NCBI GenBank assembly: GCA_026770585.1
Contig: MU646459.1
Location: 437,351 to 451,521, forward strand
Reading direction: 5' to 3'
From: Baffinella frigidus
Taxonomy: Eukaryota; Cryptophyceae; Cryptomonadales; Baffinellaceae
DNA length: 14,171 nucleotides
In this document: piece by piece, positions 6,681-14,062 of the stretch
How positions within the stretch are numbered: position 1 is the stretch's first letter
Layout: every line of letters starts with the position of its first letter
Translations under genes and position numbers: made by a program
The notes under the pieces: generated by a model
Seen by the model: only the letters and a program-made list of their open reading frames with translations
Told to the model about the DNA's origin: nothing
Database searches by the model: none

Positions 6681-8600
6681 CATGTTTAGGGTTTGCGGTT
6701 TAGGGTTTATGTTTAGTTATGTTTAAGGGATTGGGATTTGGTCTTTTATATGTTCAGGGTTTAGGGTTCAGGGTCTAGGGTGTAGGTTTTAGGGTTTAGG
6801 GTTTAGGGTTCAGGGTTTAGGGTTTTAGCTGTAGGGTGTGAGGTGCAGGTTTGAGGGTAAGGTTTAGGGTTTAGGGTTCAGGGTTTAGGGTTTGCAGTTG
6901 AGGGTTTGCAGTCGAGGGTGTAGGGTGTAGGGTGTAGGGTTTAGGGTTTAGGATGCAGGGTTGAGGCTTCAGGGTTTAGGGTTTAAGGTTTAAGGTTTAA
7001 GGTTTAGGGTTTAGGGTTCAGGGTTCAGGATTCAGGGTTCAGGGTTCAGTCTGTATTACGTAGGGTTTAGGGTTTAGGGTATAGGTTTTGGGGTTCAGGA
7101 TAAAGTTCGGGGTTAAGGATTTAGGGTTGGGGTGTAGGGTTTGAGGTTTAGGGTATATGCTTTAGTTTTTAGGGATTAGGGTTGATGGTTCAGGGTTCAG
7201 GGTTTAGGGGTTAGGGTGTGCTCTGTTTCAGGGGTTGTTATGTTAGGGTTTAGATTTAAGAGTTTAGGGTTTAGGGTTGAGGGTTCAGATTGGAGGGTTT
7301 AGGGTTTAGGATTCAGGTTTCATGGTTCAGGGTTTAGAGTTTGGAGTTTGGGGTTCAGGGGTGTAGGGTTCAGGGTTCAGGGGATTAGGGGATGGGGGAT
7401 TTAGGATTTAGGCTTTAGAATTCAGGGTTTAGGGTTTAGGGTTTGGAATTTTGGGTTTGACCTGTTTTAGGGTTTGGTCTGTTAGGGTTTAGGGTTTAAG
7501 GTTTAGGGTTTAGGGTTCAGAGTTAAGGGTTGAGGGTTGAGGGTTGAGGGTATGGGATTTAGGTTTTATGGTGTAGGGTTTTGGCTACAGGGTTTAGGGT
7601 TTAAGGTTTAGGGTTTGGGTTTCAGGGTTTGGGTTGAGGGTTCAGAGTTCGGGGGTCAGGGTTTGTTATTTTGGGTTTCTGGTTCAGGGTTTGAGGTTCA
7701 TGGTAAAGTTCGTGGTTTAGGATTTAGGGTTGGGGTTTGGGTTGTGGGGTTTAAGGAATCCGGTTTAGTTTTTAGGGATTACGGTTGATGGTTTAGGGTT
7801 CAGGGTTTAGGATTTATGGTTTGTTCTGTTTTAGGGGTTGTTTTATTAGGGTTTAGGGTTGAGAGTTTAGAGTTAAGGATTCAGGGTTCAGATTGCAGGG
7901 TTTAGGATTTTGGGTTCAGGGTTCAGGGTACAGGGTTCAAGGTTGAGGGTTTGGGGTTTAGGGGTTCAGGGTTTGGGGTTTAGGGGATTAGGGTTTAGGG
8001 TTTAGGGTTTAGGGTTTAGGCTTGAGGCTTTAGGCTTGAGGCTTTAGTGTAGGGGGTGAGGGTTTAGGGTTTAGGGTTTAGGGTTTAGGGTTTAGGAATT
8101 GTTCTGTTTTAGGGTTTGGTCTGTTAGGGTTTAGGGTTTAGGGTTTTGGGTTTGGGGTTTCGGGTTCAGGATTTAGGGTTTAGGGTTCAGGGTTTAGTGT
8201 TGAGGGTTTGAGGTTTTAGGTTTTAGGGTGCAGGGTGAAGGGTTTAGTGTTGATGTCTGAGAGTTTAGAGTTTGAGGTTCATGGTTCAGGGTTTAGGGTT
8301 AAGGGTTAAGGGTTAAGGGTTAAGGGTTTGGGGTTGAGGGTTGATGGTTCATGGTGTAGGGTTTAGGCTTCAGGGTTTAGTGTTAATGGTTTAGGGTTTG
8401 GGTCTTAGGATTTAAGGTTAAGGTTTCATAGTTTAGGGTTTAGGGTTTAGGGATCAGGGTTTAGGGTTTTGTGTGTAGGGTTTAGTGTTTAGTATTTAGG
8501 GTTTAAGGTTTAGCGTTCGGGTTTAGGGTTTAGGGTTTAGGGTTTAGGATTTAGGGTTTAGGGTTCAGGGGATTAGGGTTTAGGCTTCAGGGTTTGGTCT
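6680..8600 (+). repeat. Degenerate TTTAGGG telomere-like block
   Basis: About 1.9 kb of imperfect heptamers on the plus strand: TTTAGGG is the commonest unit, with TTCAGGG, TTGAGGG, TGTAGGG and TTTAAGG variants. Pure runs rarely exceed four or five units (for example near 7987-8020, 8060-8095 and 8520-8545). It is interstitial, with non-telomeric sequence on both sides, and too degenerate to be an active chromosome end. TTTAGGG is the telomere unit of plants and many algae. Confidence 0.92.
7081..7903 (+). repeat. 603-bp higher-order repeat in the telomere-like block
   Basis: Non-telomeric words recur at exactly the same offset: AAAGTTCG at 7102 and 7705, TTTAGTTTTTAGGGATTA at 7161 and 7764, AGGGGTTGTT at 7230 and 7833, and GGGTTCAGATTG at 7281 and 7884. 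The offset is 603 throughout, so a unit of roughly 600 bp was duplicated as a block. A further pair sharing CTGTTTTAGGGTTTGGTCTG at 7462 and 8104 has an offset of 642. Confidence 0.85.
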
Positions 8601-9220
8601 GCTAGAGACTACCTCTCCAGGTTCCGAGCAGCCATGAGTTCCAATCAAAGCTGTACTCGCAGTTCAAAAACGCACGCCAAAATCACTCGCTCAGTGAGAA
8701 AGTGATAACAGTGTGTAAGAGCTTGGTAAGCGAGTGTGTGGTTTCCCGTGATTCACGCATCTGTCGGTACAAACCAAGGTCTCGCCCTGAAGCTGCAATC
8801 GGGCAAGGATTTCGTGACCTTGATTGATAGCCTGAGGATGGTGGAGTCCTGAACCATCCATGGTGCCCACAGCAAGTGTGTGGTCCTCGCGAGGAGAGGG
8901 ACAGACCACGCCGTGTTTATCTCAGATAACGGGCTCTAAAACTCATTTACGTACCAAATTCGTGGGCGATTTCCGGGGCTTCAGGGTGAAATTTTTGAAC
9001 CAAAATCCCAATGCCAAAATCCCAATGTGTTCGCTCTCGGCTCACGAATAGAGAAGTTATTGATTACACGACCAGCATGACCACATTCTAAGACCCCCTG
9101 CGATTTTTTTGACGAATCCACCTGTGTGAACCTGCGCCCGGGTGTCCGCGAGGAGATGGACGAAGGTCCCACACCGCATCGCTTGAAGGGATGCGTCAGG
9201 GCCACCTCGGCGAGGAGAGG
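8601..9220. other. Unassigned intergenic sequence
   Basis: Ordinary-complexity DNA with no recognised gene. A minus-strand frame at 8909-8691 (72 codons) has balanced composition but no family I recognise. A 14-bp tandem duplication (CCAAAATCCCAATG twice) lies at 9000-9027. Confidence 0.5.
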
Positions 9221-9324
9221 GCCTTTAGGTCCTTTAGGTTTTAATTTCTCCCAACATAGCCCAACGACACGCCCTTCCGTAGAAAGGACTGCAGAGAAAG
9301 CATTTTTGCTCTCGGATCGCGTGC
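9221..9324 (-). repeat. Repeat family C, copy 5 (reverse strand)
   Basis: Reverse complement of the family C 3' core: GGTCCTTTAGGTTTTAATTT, CAACGACACGCCC, TCCGTAGAAAGGACTGCAG, AAAGCATTTTTGCT and GGATCGCG. It is closest to the 4371-4422 version but carries the GGGCTATGTTGGGAG variant seen in the 5515 and 5871 copies. Confidence 0.8.
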
Positions 9325-9374
9325 GAAGACCTGAGAAGGGGAGGCCCCCGACTCGGTCCTGCGGGGTATGATGT

Positions 9375-9490
9375 CTCAGATGGCCGTCGTTGATTTCGTT
9401 GATTTCGTGTTTATTCAACAGGATTGTCGGTGTCAGCCCGTGCCATCCCCAAGCTAGGATCAGATAGGCCTTGCTTCCCAAATAGAGCAT
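9375..9490 (-). repeat. Repeat family D, copy 2 (reverse strand)
   Basis: Reverse-oriented relative of 5195-5295: CGTTGATTTCGTTGATTTCG, ATTGTCGGTGTCAGCCC and CCATCCCCAAGCTAGGATC. Read on the minus strand it lies directly upstream of the family C core at 9221-9324, the same order as D (5195) then C (5394-5663). C and D may therefore be parts of one larger element. Confidence 0.7.
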
Positions 9491-9539
9491 TGAAAAGGCC
9501 ACAGCTTACAAACAGAGTTTGTGGTGTTTACATTCGTTT

Positions 9540-9734
9540 TAGCAGTCCACTTTTGGGCAGAGTGCACTTTTGGGCCGCAATAGTTGGCTAAATGGTGCCG
9601 CGCGGTCACGTTACGAGTGACGTCACCGCGAGATTTCAGCGGGTCAAAACCGATCCTTTCATCCTTGTGCCTTCATCGCAAGGCCGGGGTACTTTTCAAG
9701 CTTCTCGGAGCGTTGTTGGGTACCAGCAGGAACC
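9540..9734 (+). promoter_or_regulatory. Upstream region of the GRP94 gene
   Basis: The 195 bases before the start codon hold a direct repeat of CACTTTTGGGC (9548-9558 and 9565-9575, 17-bp period) and the palindromic TGACGTCA box (separate entry). I see no clear TATA box. The start ATG is in a good context with A at -3 (AACCATGA). The transcription start cannot be placed from sequence. Confidence 0.5.
9617..9626. promoter_or_regulatory. Palindromic TGACGTCA (bZIP/CRE-type) box
   Basis: GTGACGTCAC is a perfect 10-base palindrome, 109 bases upstream of the GRP94 ATG, embedded in a wider CGCGGTCACG...GTCACCGCG arrangement (9601-9630). ATF/CREB and related bZIP factors, including unfolded-protein-response regulators of ER chaperone genes, bind TGACGT cores. 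That this site controls the gene is inference from motif and position. Confidence 0.5.
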
Positions 9735-12700
9735 ATGAAGTCCAGCACCATCCTCTCCGTTGCGCTCGTGGCGTGCGTGCTCCTCCAGTGCGCATTCCTC
9801 GGAGGTACGGCCCGTGCCCAGGGCTCCGAAGAGTTCTTGCAAACCCACGCGTGACAACTCGCATGGCCCTCCGCGGCCGCCAATTGCACACCCGAGCGCC
9901 CTCACCCTGTCCACCCCTCTCAGCGAGTCTTACACCCACGCCACGCCCGCGTGCCACGCTCCGGGCGGCTCGTTCCAAGTGCTTCTTCCCCCACATTCCA
10001 TCTCCTTTGTTGACCCGGTGGGGTACGCAGTGAGCGGCGATGACACGCCTGCGGCCGACGCGGCGTCCCCCGCGGCGACGCTGAGCTACGACGGCTTCTC
10101 CGATGCCGAGAAGGCGGCCATCGACAAGACCGGCTCCAAGCAGGAGTTCCAGGCGGAGGTGCACCCCCTCGCAATGCACCCACGTGTCCCCGACGCCTCC
10201 CGACAGCCGGGGGCTGTGCCGCGCCCCGCTCCGGACAGCTCCGCCACGCCGCCGCGCGTGGAGCCACGCGCCTGATGTGGTTCGTGCCCTGGCGCAGGTT
10301 GGGCGCCTGATGGACATCATCATCAACTCGCTCTACTCGAAGAAGGAGATCTTCCTGCGCGAGCTCATCTCCAACGCGTCCGACGCCCTCGACAAGATCC
10401 GCTTCCTCTCGCTCACCGACCCCGCGTTGCTGGTGCCCCCCCGCCTCCCTCCTCCCGCCTCGATTCCCACACCGCCATACTCGTTCTTCCACTAACAAGA
10501 CACTCGCCAGTCGCGCGTGTCCTTCCCTGGCATTCTGGCAACCCTCGCTCCAAACGAGGAGGAGGGGATGTGCCTGCTGACGTGGGAGGATGGGTGCGAG
10601 CGCTGGCACGAAAGACGTGTGCGCGCGCGCTGAAGCAGCAAGCCGATGATTCATCATTTATCAATGATAGGACAGAAGGGCTTTTCGAAGGGCCTACTCA
10701 TGTAGATACTTTTGCCAAATGTGAGGCTTGCTGCCCGGTGCTTTGCGCGTGTCTCCCGACGTGAGAGATCATGTGCACTTCTGACGCGAAAGAGGATTCG
10801 GGATTTGCAGGGCGAGGGCGATATGGCGAAGCTTGAGATCCACATCGAGACTGACAAGGCTGCTGGCACCATCACTATCTCGGACACGGTACCCCCCCCT
10901 CTCCTTCTCCTACCCTAGCCCCCCGTCTCCGATCGTCCAGAGTCTTGTCCTAGGCAATGCGTCATTTGTCCAGTAGAAAAACGGTTCCGCAGGTCACTAG
11001 AACCTCGGCAGCGTTGAGGGCAGACCAGGTTCGTTCTCGCGGAAGCTTCCGAGCAGTTGCTCAAATTTGCGCAAATGCTCGGAAACATTTCAGCAAATTT
11101 CAGCATGGGCGGGAGTGTGCACTTTGGCGTGTGGGAGACTCCACGTCGTCAGCTTTCCACACGCCAAGGCGTTCTCCCTCGCTGGTGGTAGGGCATCGGG
11201 AATAACCTGATGAACAACCTCTCGGCGGTTGTTGATGTCTTTCCGACGGCGGGGTGTCTCTCTGCGGACATGTCTCTGCATCGGGTGTCTCAGCTGACGG
11301 GGTGTTTCCTCTCTGGTGGCGTGCAGAGTATCAGGATGCCGCGCGATTGCCTCGATATGACAGGCTGCTGGCAGCCGGCTGGAGAGTGCACAGAGGTGTC
11401 TCGGAAGCTGACCGCGATCGCCCTCTCTGGTGACAGGGCATCGGGATAACGCGCTGACGACGTGATGCCCCTTGGAGTGTGCAAACTGGCGTGTGGAAAG
11501 CTGACTTGGTTGTCCCTCTCTGGCGGCAGGGTATCGGGATGACGGCGGGGTGTCTCTGGAAGTGTGCACAGGCGCGTGCGGGAGGGAGGCTCACCTCGCG
11601 TTGTCTCTGCTCACGGGGTTCTATCTTTGCTGGCGTGCAGGGCATTGGAATGACGCGCGACGGCCTGATGAACAACCTGCTGGCGTGGTGTCTCTGGCCT
11701 CTAGACGACCTTGCCTCTCGAACACCTTGGAGCGTGGAAGCGAAGACCTTGGCGTGTGGAAGGCTGACGGCGTGTTCTGAGTTCTAAGTTCTGAGTTGTG
11801 AGTCTGTGCTGGCGTGCAGGGCGTCGGCATGACGCGCGACGACCTGATGAACAACCTGGGGACGATCGCCAAGTCCGGGACGTCGTCGTTCCTCGAGAAG
11901 ATGTCCAAGGAGGGCGACATGAACCTCATCGGACAGTTCGGGGTAACCCCGAAACCCCAAACCCCGAACACTCAACACTCAACACTCAACACTCAACACT
12001 ACACACTAGCCCCAAACCAATCCCATACCAACCCTAAACCAACCTTAGACCAACCCTAGACCAACCCTGGACCATCCTTAAACTAACCCTAAACCCTAAG
12101 CCAACCCTGGACCAACCCTAAATCAACCTTTTTAAGACTACACTACACCCTAAACTTTTTCTTTATCTCAACCCTAAATCCTAAACCTACACACTTATCC
12201 CCAAACAGTAACCCTAAACCCCCCACCCTCCACTCGGAAAGCTACACCACCAACTTTCCCTAAACCCGAAACCCGAAACCCTAAACCCTCACCCCCAAAC
12301 CCCAAACCCCAAACCCTTAACCCCAACCCTCAACGTAGGTTGGCTTCTACTCGGTGTACTTGATCGCCGACCACGTGACGGTGGTGACCAAGAACAACGA
12401 GGACAAGCAGATGGTCTGGCAGTCCTCGGCCGACGCGTCCTTCACCATCTCGGAGGTTGACCTTAAACCCTTACCCGGAAACCTACACACTTACCCGGAA
12501 TCCTTAACCCCTCAACCCTAGACCCTAGACCCTAACCCCGAAACCTTAACCCCTCAACCCTCGACCCTACACCCTCAACCCTACACCCTAAACTCTAAAC
12601 CCTAAACCTTGACCCCTCAACCCTCAACCCTGGACCCTAAACCCTGAACCCCACACTACAGGACCCCCGCGGGAACACGCTGGGGCGCGAGGCCCTACGG

Positions 12701-14018
12701 TGCTACTACCGTTACTGTGTGTTTGTGTGAGAGAGTGTGTGAGAGAAAGAGAGCGAGAGAGAGAGAGAGAGAGTGTGTGTGTGTGTGTGTGAGAGAGAGT
12801 GAGTGTGTGAGAGAGAGAGTGTGTGTGCGAGAGAGAAAGAGAGAGAGAGAGTGTGAGCATCCTCACACGTGGCAGGAAATCGGTGCAGGCACCCGGATCA
12901 CGATGAAGGTGAAGGAGGACACTGAACCCTAAACCCTTCACCCCACACCGCAGGACCCCCGCGGGAACACGATCGGGCGCGGGACCCGCATCACGATGAA
13001 GGTCAAGGAGGACGCGACGGAGTACCTCGAGGAGGACCAGCTCAAGACCCTCATCAAGCGCTACTCCGAGTTCATCAACTTCCCCATCTTCCTCCAGGTG
13101 TTTACCCCTACACCCTCTACCTTACACCCTGTGTACCCCTACACCCTATCCTACACCCTGTGTACCCCTACACCCTACCCTACACCATGTTTTCCCCTAC
13201 ACCCTACACCCTACACCCTGCACCCTGCACCCTACACCTTGCAACATACACCCTAAAAAAATCAAAATCTTAACCCTGAATTCTATACCCTATTCCCTTC
13301 ACGCAAATCCCTTCACCCTGAACCCAACCCCAATCCCCTACACCCTAAACCCAACTCTAAACCCTAAACTCTAAACCCTAAACATCAACCGAACCCCAAA
13401 CCCTGGACCCTGACACCAGCCTTCACCCTATACATCAAACTCAACCCTAAACCTCAACCTCAACCTCAACCTAAACCTCAAACCAAAACCCTCAACCATA
13501 AACCCGAAACCAGGAGACCAAGACGGAGGAGATTGAGGTCCCGGACGAGGAGGCGGTGACCCCCACACCCAAACACCAAACCCGTGACTCAAGCCGCGTT
13601 CTGCGTCCCTTTGCGAAGGAGCGAGGACGCGCGATGATAAATGATCTCATCGATGATGAACGATCGTTGAGATGTGATGCCCGATGATAAATAATCTTTG
13701 AGATCTGATGCGTCGCTGCGGACATCAACACCTATGACTATTGGCAACTGAGGGCACACACACATTTCAAAAAACACCCCGCACACCAAACACCGAACCC
13801 CAAACCCTCACACCCCAAACCCCTGACCCTAGGAGGCGAAGGCTGCCGCCGAGAAGGCTGCGAAGGGCGAGGGGGAGGCTGAGAAGAAGGATGACGACGA
13901 GGTCACCCCCCCCCTAAATTCAAATCAAATCAAATCACCCCCCCTTAAATTCAAACCAAATCAAATCGATTCGAAATTGAAGGGCGAGGGGGAGGCTGAG
14001 AAGAAGGACGACGACGAG
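9735..14018 (+). CDS. HSP90B1-like: GRP94/endoplasmin, ER HSP90 chaperone (5' part, 9-10 exons)
   Basis: ATP-dependent chaperone of the ER lumen. Exons: 9735-9804, 10031-10158, 10298-10432, 10811-10888, 11820-11942, 12339-12455, 12954-13097, 13514-13555, 13833-13901 and possibly 13983-14018; all junctions are GT-AG. About 302 or 314 residues are visible. Residues 1-23 are a hydrophobic signal peptide; a short acidic stretch leads to [19 protein letters not shown]. The GHKL ATPase signatures are present: ELISNASDA (catalytic Glu88, Mg-binding Asn92), DTGVGMT split between exons 4 and 5, GTIAKSGT (151-158), and GQFGVGFYS split between exons 5 and 6. [10 protein letters not shown] is followed by a Glu/Lys-rich charged linker. 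The signal peptide plus [17 protein letters not shown] favour the plant-type ER paralogue over cytosolic or plastid HSP90. The middle and C-terminal domains and any KDEL signal lie beyond the window. Intron 1 is phase 1; the others are phase 0. Confidence 0.95.
9805..10030 (+). other. GRP94 intron 1 (226 bp, phase 1)
   Basis: Donor GGAG|GTACGG, acceptor TACGCAG|TG. Only this donor leaves one base, which completes a Val codon with exon 2. Reading through instead meets a stop at 9852. It lies between the signal peptide and the acidic N-terminal extension and carries no telomere-like repeats. Confidence 0.85.
10159..10297 (+). other. GRP94 intron 2 (139 bp, phase 0)
   Basis: Donor GCGGAG|GTGCAC, acceptor GGCGCAG|GTTGGG; joins QAE to VGRLMD. 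The word GCGCCTGATG occurs at 10268-10277 in the intron and again at 10303-10312 just inside exon 3, a 10-base echo of the exon edge that may be chance. Confidence 0.85.
10433..10810 (+). other. GRP94 intron 3 (378 bp, phase 0)
   Basis: Donor TTGCTG|GTGCCC, acceptor TTTGCAG|GGCGAG; joins DPALL to GEGDMAKL. Ordinary GC-rich sequence without telomere-like repeats. A stretch with GATTCATCATTTATCAATGA (about 10649-10668) resembles the reverse complement of the GATGATAAAT cluster in intron 8. Confidence 0.85.
11192..11223 (+). pseudogene. Exon 5 edge copy A (decayed)
   Basis: After GCTGGTGGTAG the sequence reads GGCATCGGGAATAA and then CCTGATGAACAACCT, matching exon 5 with about nine bases missing in the middle (the MTRD codons). 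Confidence 0.75.
11327..11360 (+). pseudogene. Exon 5 edge copy B (decayed)
   Basis: Acceptor GGTGGCGTGCAG followed by AGTATCAGGATGCCGCGCGA and TTGCCTCGATATGA, a substituted version of the [12 protein letters not shown] coding edge. Confidence 0.65.
11437..11466 (+). pseudogene. Exon 5 edge copy C (frameshifted)
   Basis: Acceptor-like GGTGACAG, then GGCATCGGGATAACGCGC, one extra T, then GACGACGTGATG. The order and spacing match exon 5 apart from the single-base insertion, which breaks the frame. Confidence 0.75.
11530..11544 (+). pseudogene. Exon 5 edge copy D (shortest)
   Basis: TCTCTGGCGGCAG followed by GGTATCGGGATGACG, encoding GIGMT, after which similarity ends in a GCGGGGTGTCTCT linker shared with 11249-11263. 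Confidence 0.7.
11641..11679 (+). pseudogene. Exon 5 edge copy E (best preserved, possible decoy exon)
   Basis: The nine bases GGCGTGCAG before the copy are identical to the true acceptor, and 35 of the next 39 bases match exon 5; it encodes [13 protein letters not shown]. After the copy no exon 5 sequence continues and no good donor follows. Splicing here would read on to a stop at about 11786 and truncate the protein in the ATPase domain. It could act as a competing acceptor. Confidence 0.85.
11943..12338 (+). other. GRP94 intron 5 (396 bp) of CCCTAAA-type repeats
   Basis: Donor TTCGGG|GTAACC, acceptor CAACGTAG|GTTGGC, splitting GQFG|VGFYS. It contains an ACTCAAC tandem at about 11970-12000, then degenerate CCCTAAACC / CCCTAGACC / CCCGAAACC units on the sense strand almost up to the acceptor. 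Confidence 0.9.
12662..12920 (+). pseudogene. Partial exon 7 duplicate split by a 199-bp insert
   Basis: 12662-12689 repeats the start of exon 7, including its acceptor (CACTACAG before GACCCCCGCGGGAACACG), and 12889-12920 carries the next segment (ACCCGGATCACGATGAAGGT through GAGGAC). Removing 12690-12888 would join them in frame as [20 protein letters not shown], so the insert lies within a single Gly codon. The copy stops where CCCTAAACCC repeats begin. The insert's edges are not GT-AG in the joining frame, so this looks like a broken duplicate rather than a working split exon. Confidence 0.85.
12714..12856. repeat. Compound (GT)n/(GA)n microsatellite
   Basis: Alternating GTGTGTG and GAGAGAG tracts within intron 6, inside the insert that splits the duplicate exon 7. 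The composition resembles the GA arrays at the left end of the window. Confidence 0.9.
13098..13513 (+). other. GRP94 intron 7 (416 bp) of ACACCCT/CCCTAAA repeats
   Basis: Donor CTCCAG|GTGTTT, acceptor AACCAG|GAGACC. The first half is built of TACACCCT and GTGTACCCCTACACCCT units, with a ~35-bp period around 13126-13190; the second half is CCCTAAACC and CTCAACCT units. Confidence 0.9.
13556..13832 (+). other. GRP94 intron 8 (277 bp)
   Basis: Donor GAGGCG|GTGACC, acceptor GACCCTAG|GAGGCG. Telomere-like CCAAACCC words flank a central non-telomeric part in which GATGATAAATGATC...TTGAGATGTGATG (13633-13680) is followed by a shortened near-copy GATGATAAATAATC...TTGAGATCTGATG (13683-13710). Confidence 0.85.
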
Positions 14019-14062
14019 GTCCCCGCCCCCCCTAAATTCAAATCAAATCGATTTGAAATTGC
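13862..14062 (+). repeat. 117-bp tandem duplication across the exon 9 donor
   Basis: Unit 1 (from about 13862) and unit 2 (from about 13979) each contain GGCGAGGGGGAGGCTGAG, GACGACGAG and GT, a C-run, TAAATTCAAATCAAATC and, near the end, an AAATTG box. The donors are exactly 117 bases apart (13902 and 14019). Unit 2 could serve as a 36-bp exon 10 (13983-14018, [12 protein letters not shown], phase 0) using the AAG at 13980-13982 as acceptor, though the tract before it is not pyrimidine-rich. Confidence 0.85.

Larger units (their letters stand above)
10889..11819 (+). other. GRP94 intron 4 (931 bp) holding an array of exon 5 edge copies
   Basis: Donor GACACG|GTACCC, acceptor GCGTGCAG|GGCGTCGG; it interrupts the DTGVGMT ATP-binding motif. 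From about 11180 onward the intron is built of diverged units, each with an acceptor-like TCTCTGGTGGCGTGCAG element, then a copy of the first bases of exon 5. Linkers containing GCGTGTGGAAAGCTGAC recur (11487 and 11753). The first third contains ATTTGCGCAAAT inside CCGAGCA...TGCTCGG (about 11050-11085). Confidence 0.85.
12456..12953 (+). other. GRP94 intron 6 (498 bp): telomere-like repeats plus split exon 7 copy
   Basis: Donor TCGGAG|GTTGAC, acceptor CACCGCAG|GACCCC. The first 200 bases are CCCTAAAC/CCCTCAACC-type repeats, followed by a broken copy of exon 7 (separate entry), a GT/GA microsatellite and a short telomere-like tail before the true acceptor. Confidence 0.9.

Noticed and set aside
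6680-8600. An active chromosome end
   Set aside because: Repeats are degenerate, interstitial and flanked by other sequence on both sides, with a 603-bp block duplication.
8691-8909. 72-codon minus-strand frame as a gene
   Set aside because: No recognised family, no splice or promoter context; length is within chance for this composition.
9700-9734. Heat-shock element before the GRP94 start
   Set aside because: CTTCTCGGAGCG only partly fits the nTTCnnGAAn pattern; no convincing set of three units.
9673-10657. Two long minus-strand frames (217 and 245 codons)
   Set aside because: Antisense shadows of GRP94 exons 1-3 in GC-rich DNA; the plus strand carries unmistakable HSP90 motifs with good splice sites.
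11641-11679. Copy E as a mutually exclusive alternative exon 5
   Set aside because: Similarity stops after 39 bases, the GTIAKSGT part is absent and no suitable donor follows, so it could not replace exon 5.
12690-12888. A functional non-canonical (dinoflagellate-type) intron in the exon 7 copy
   Set aside because: Frame-restoring edges would be AG-AG or GA-CA, the downstream copy is truncated, and a complete canonical exon 7 follows.
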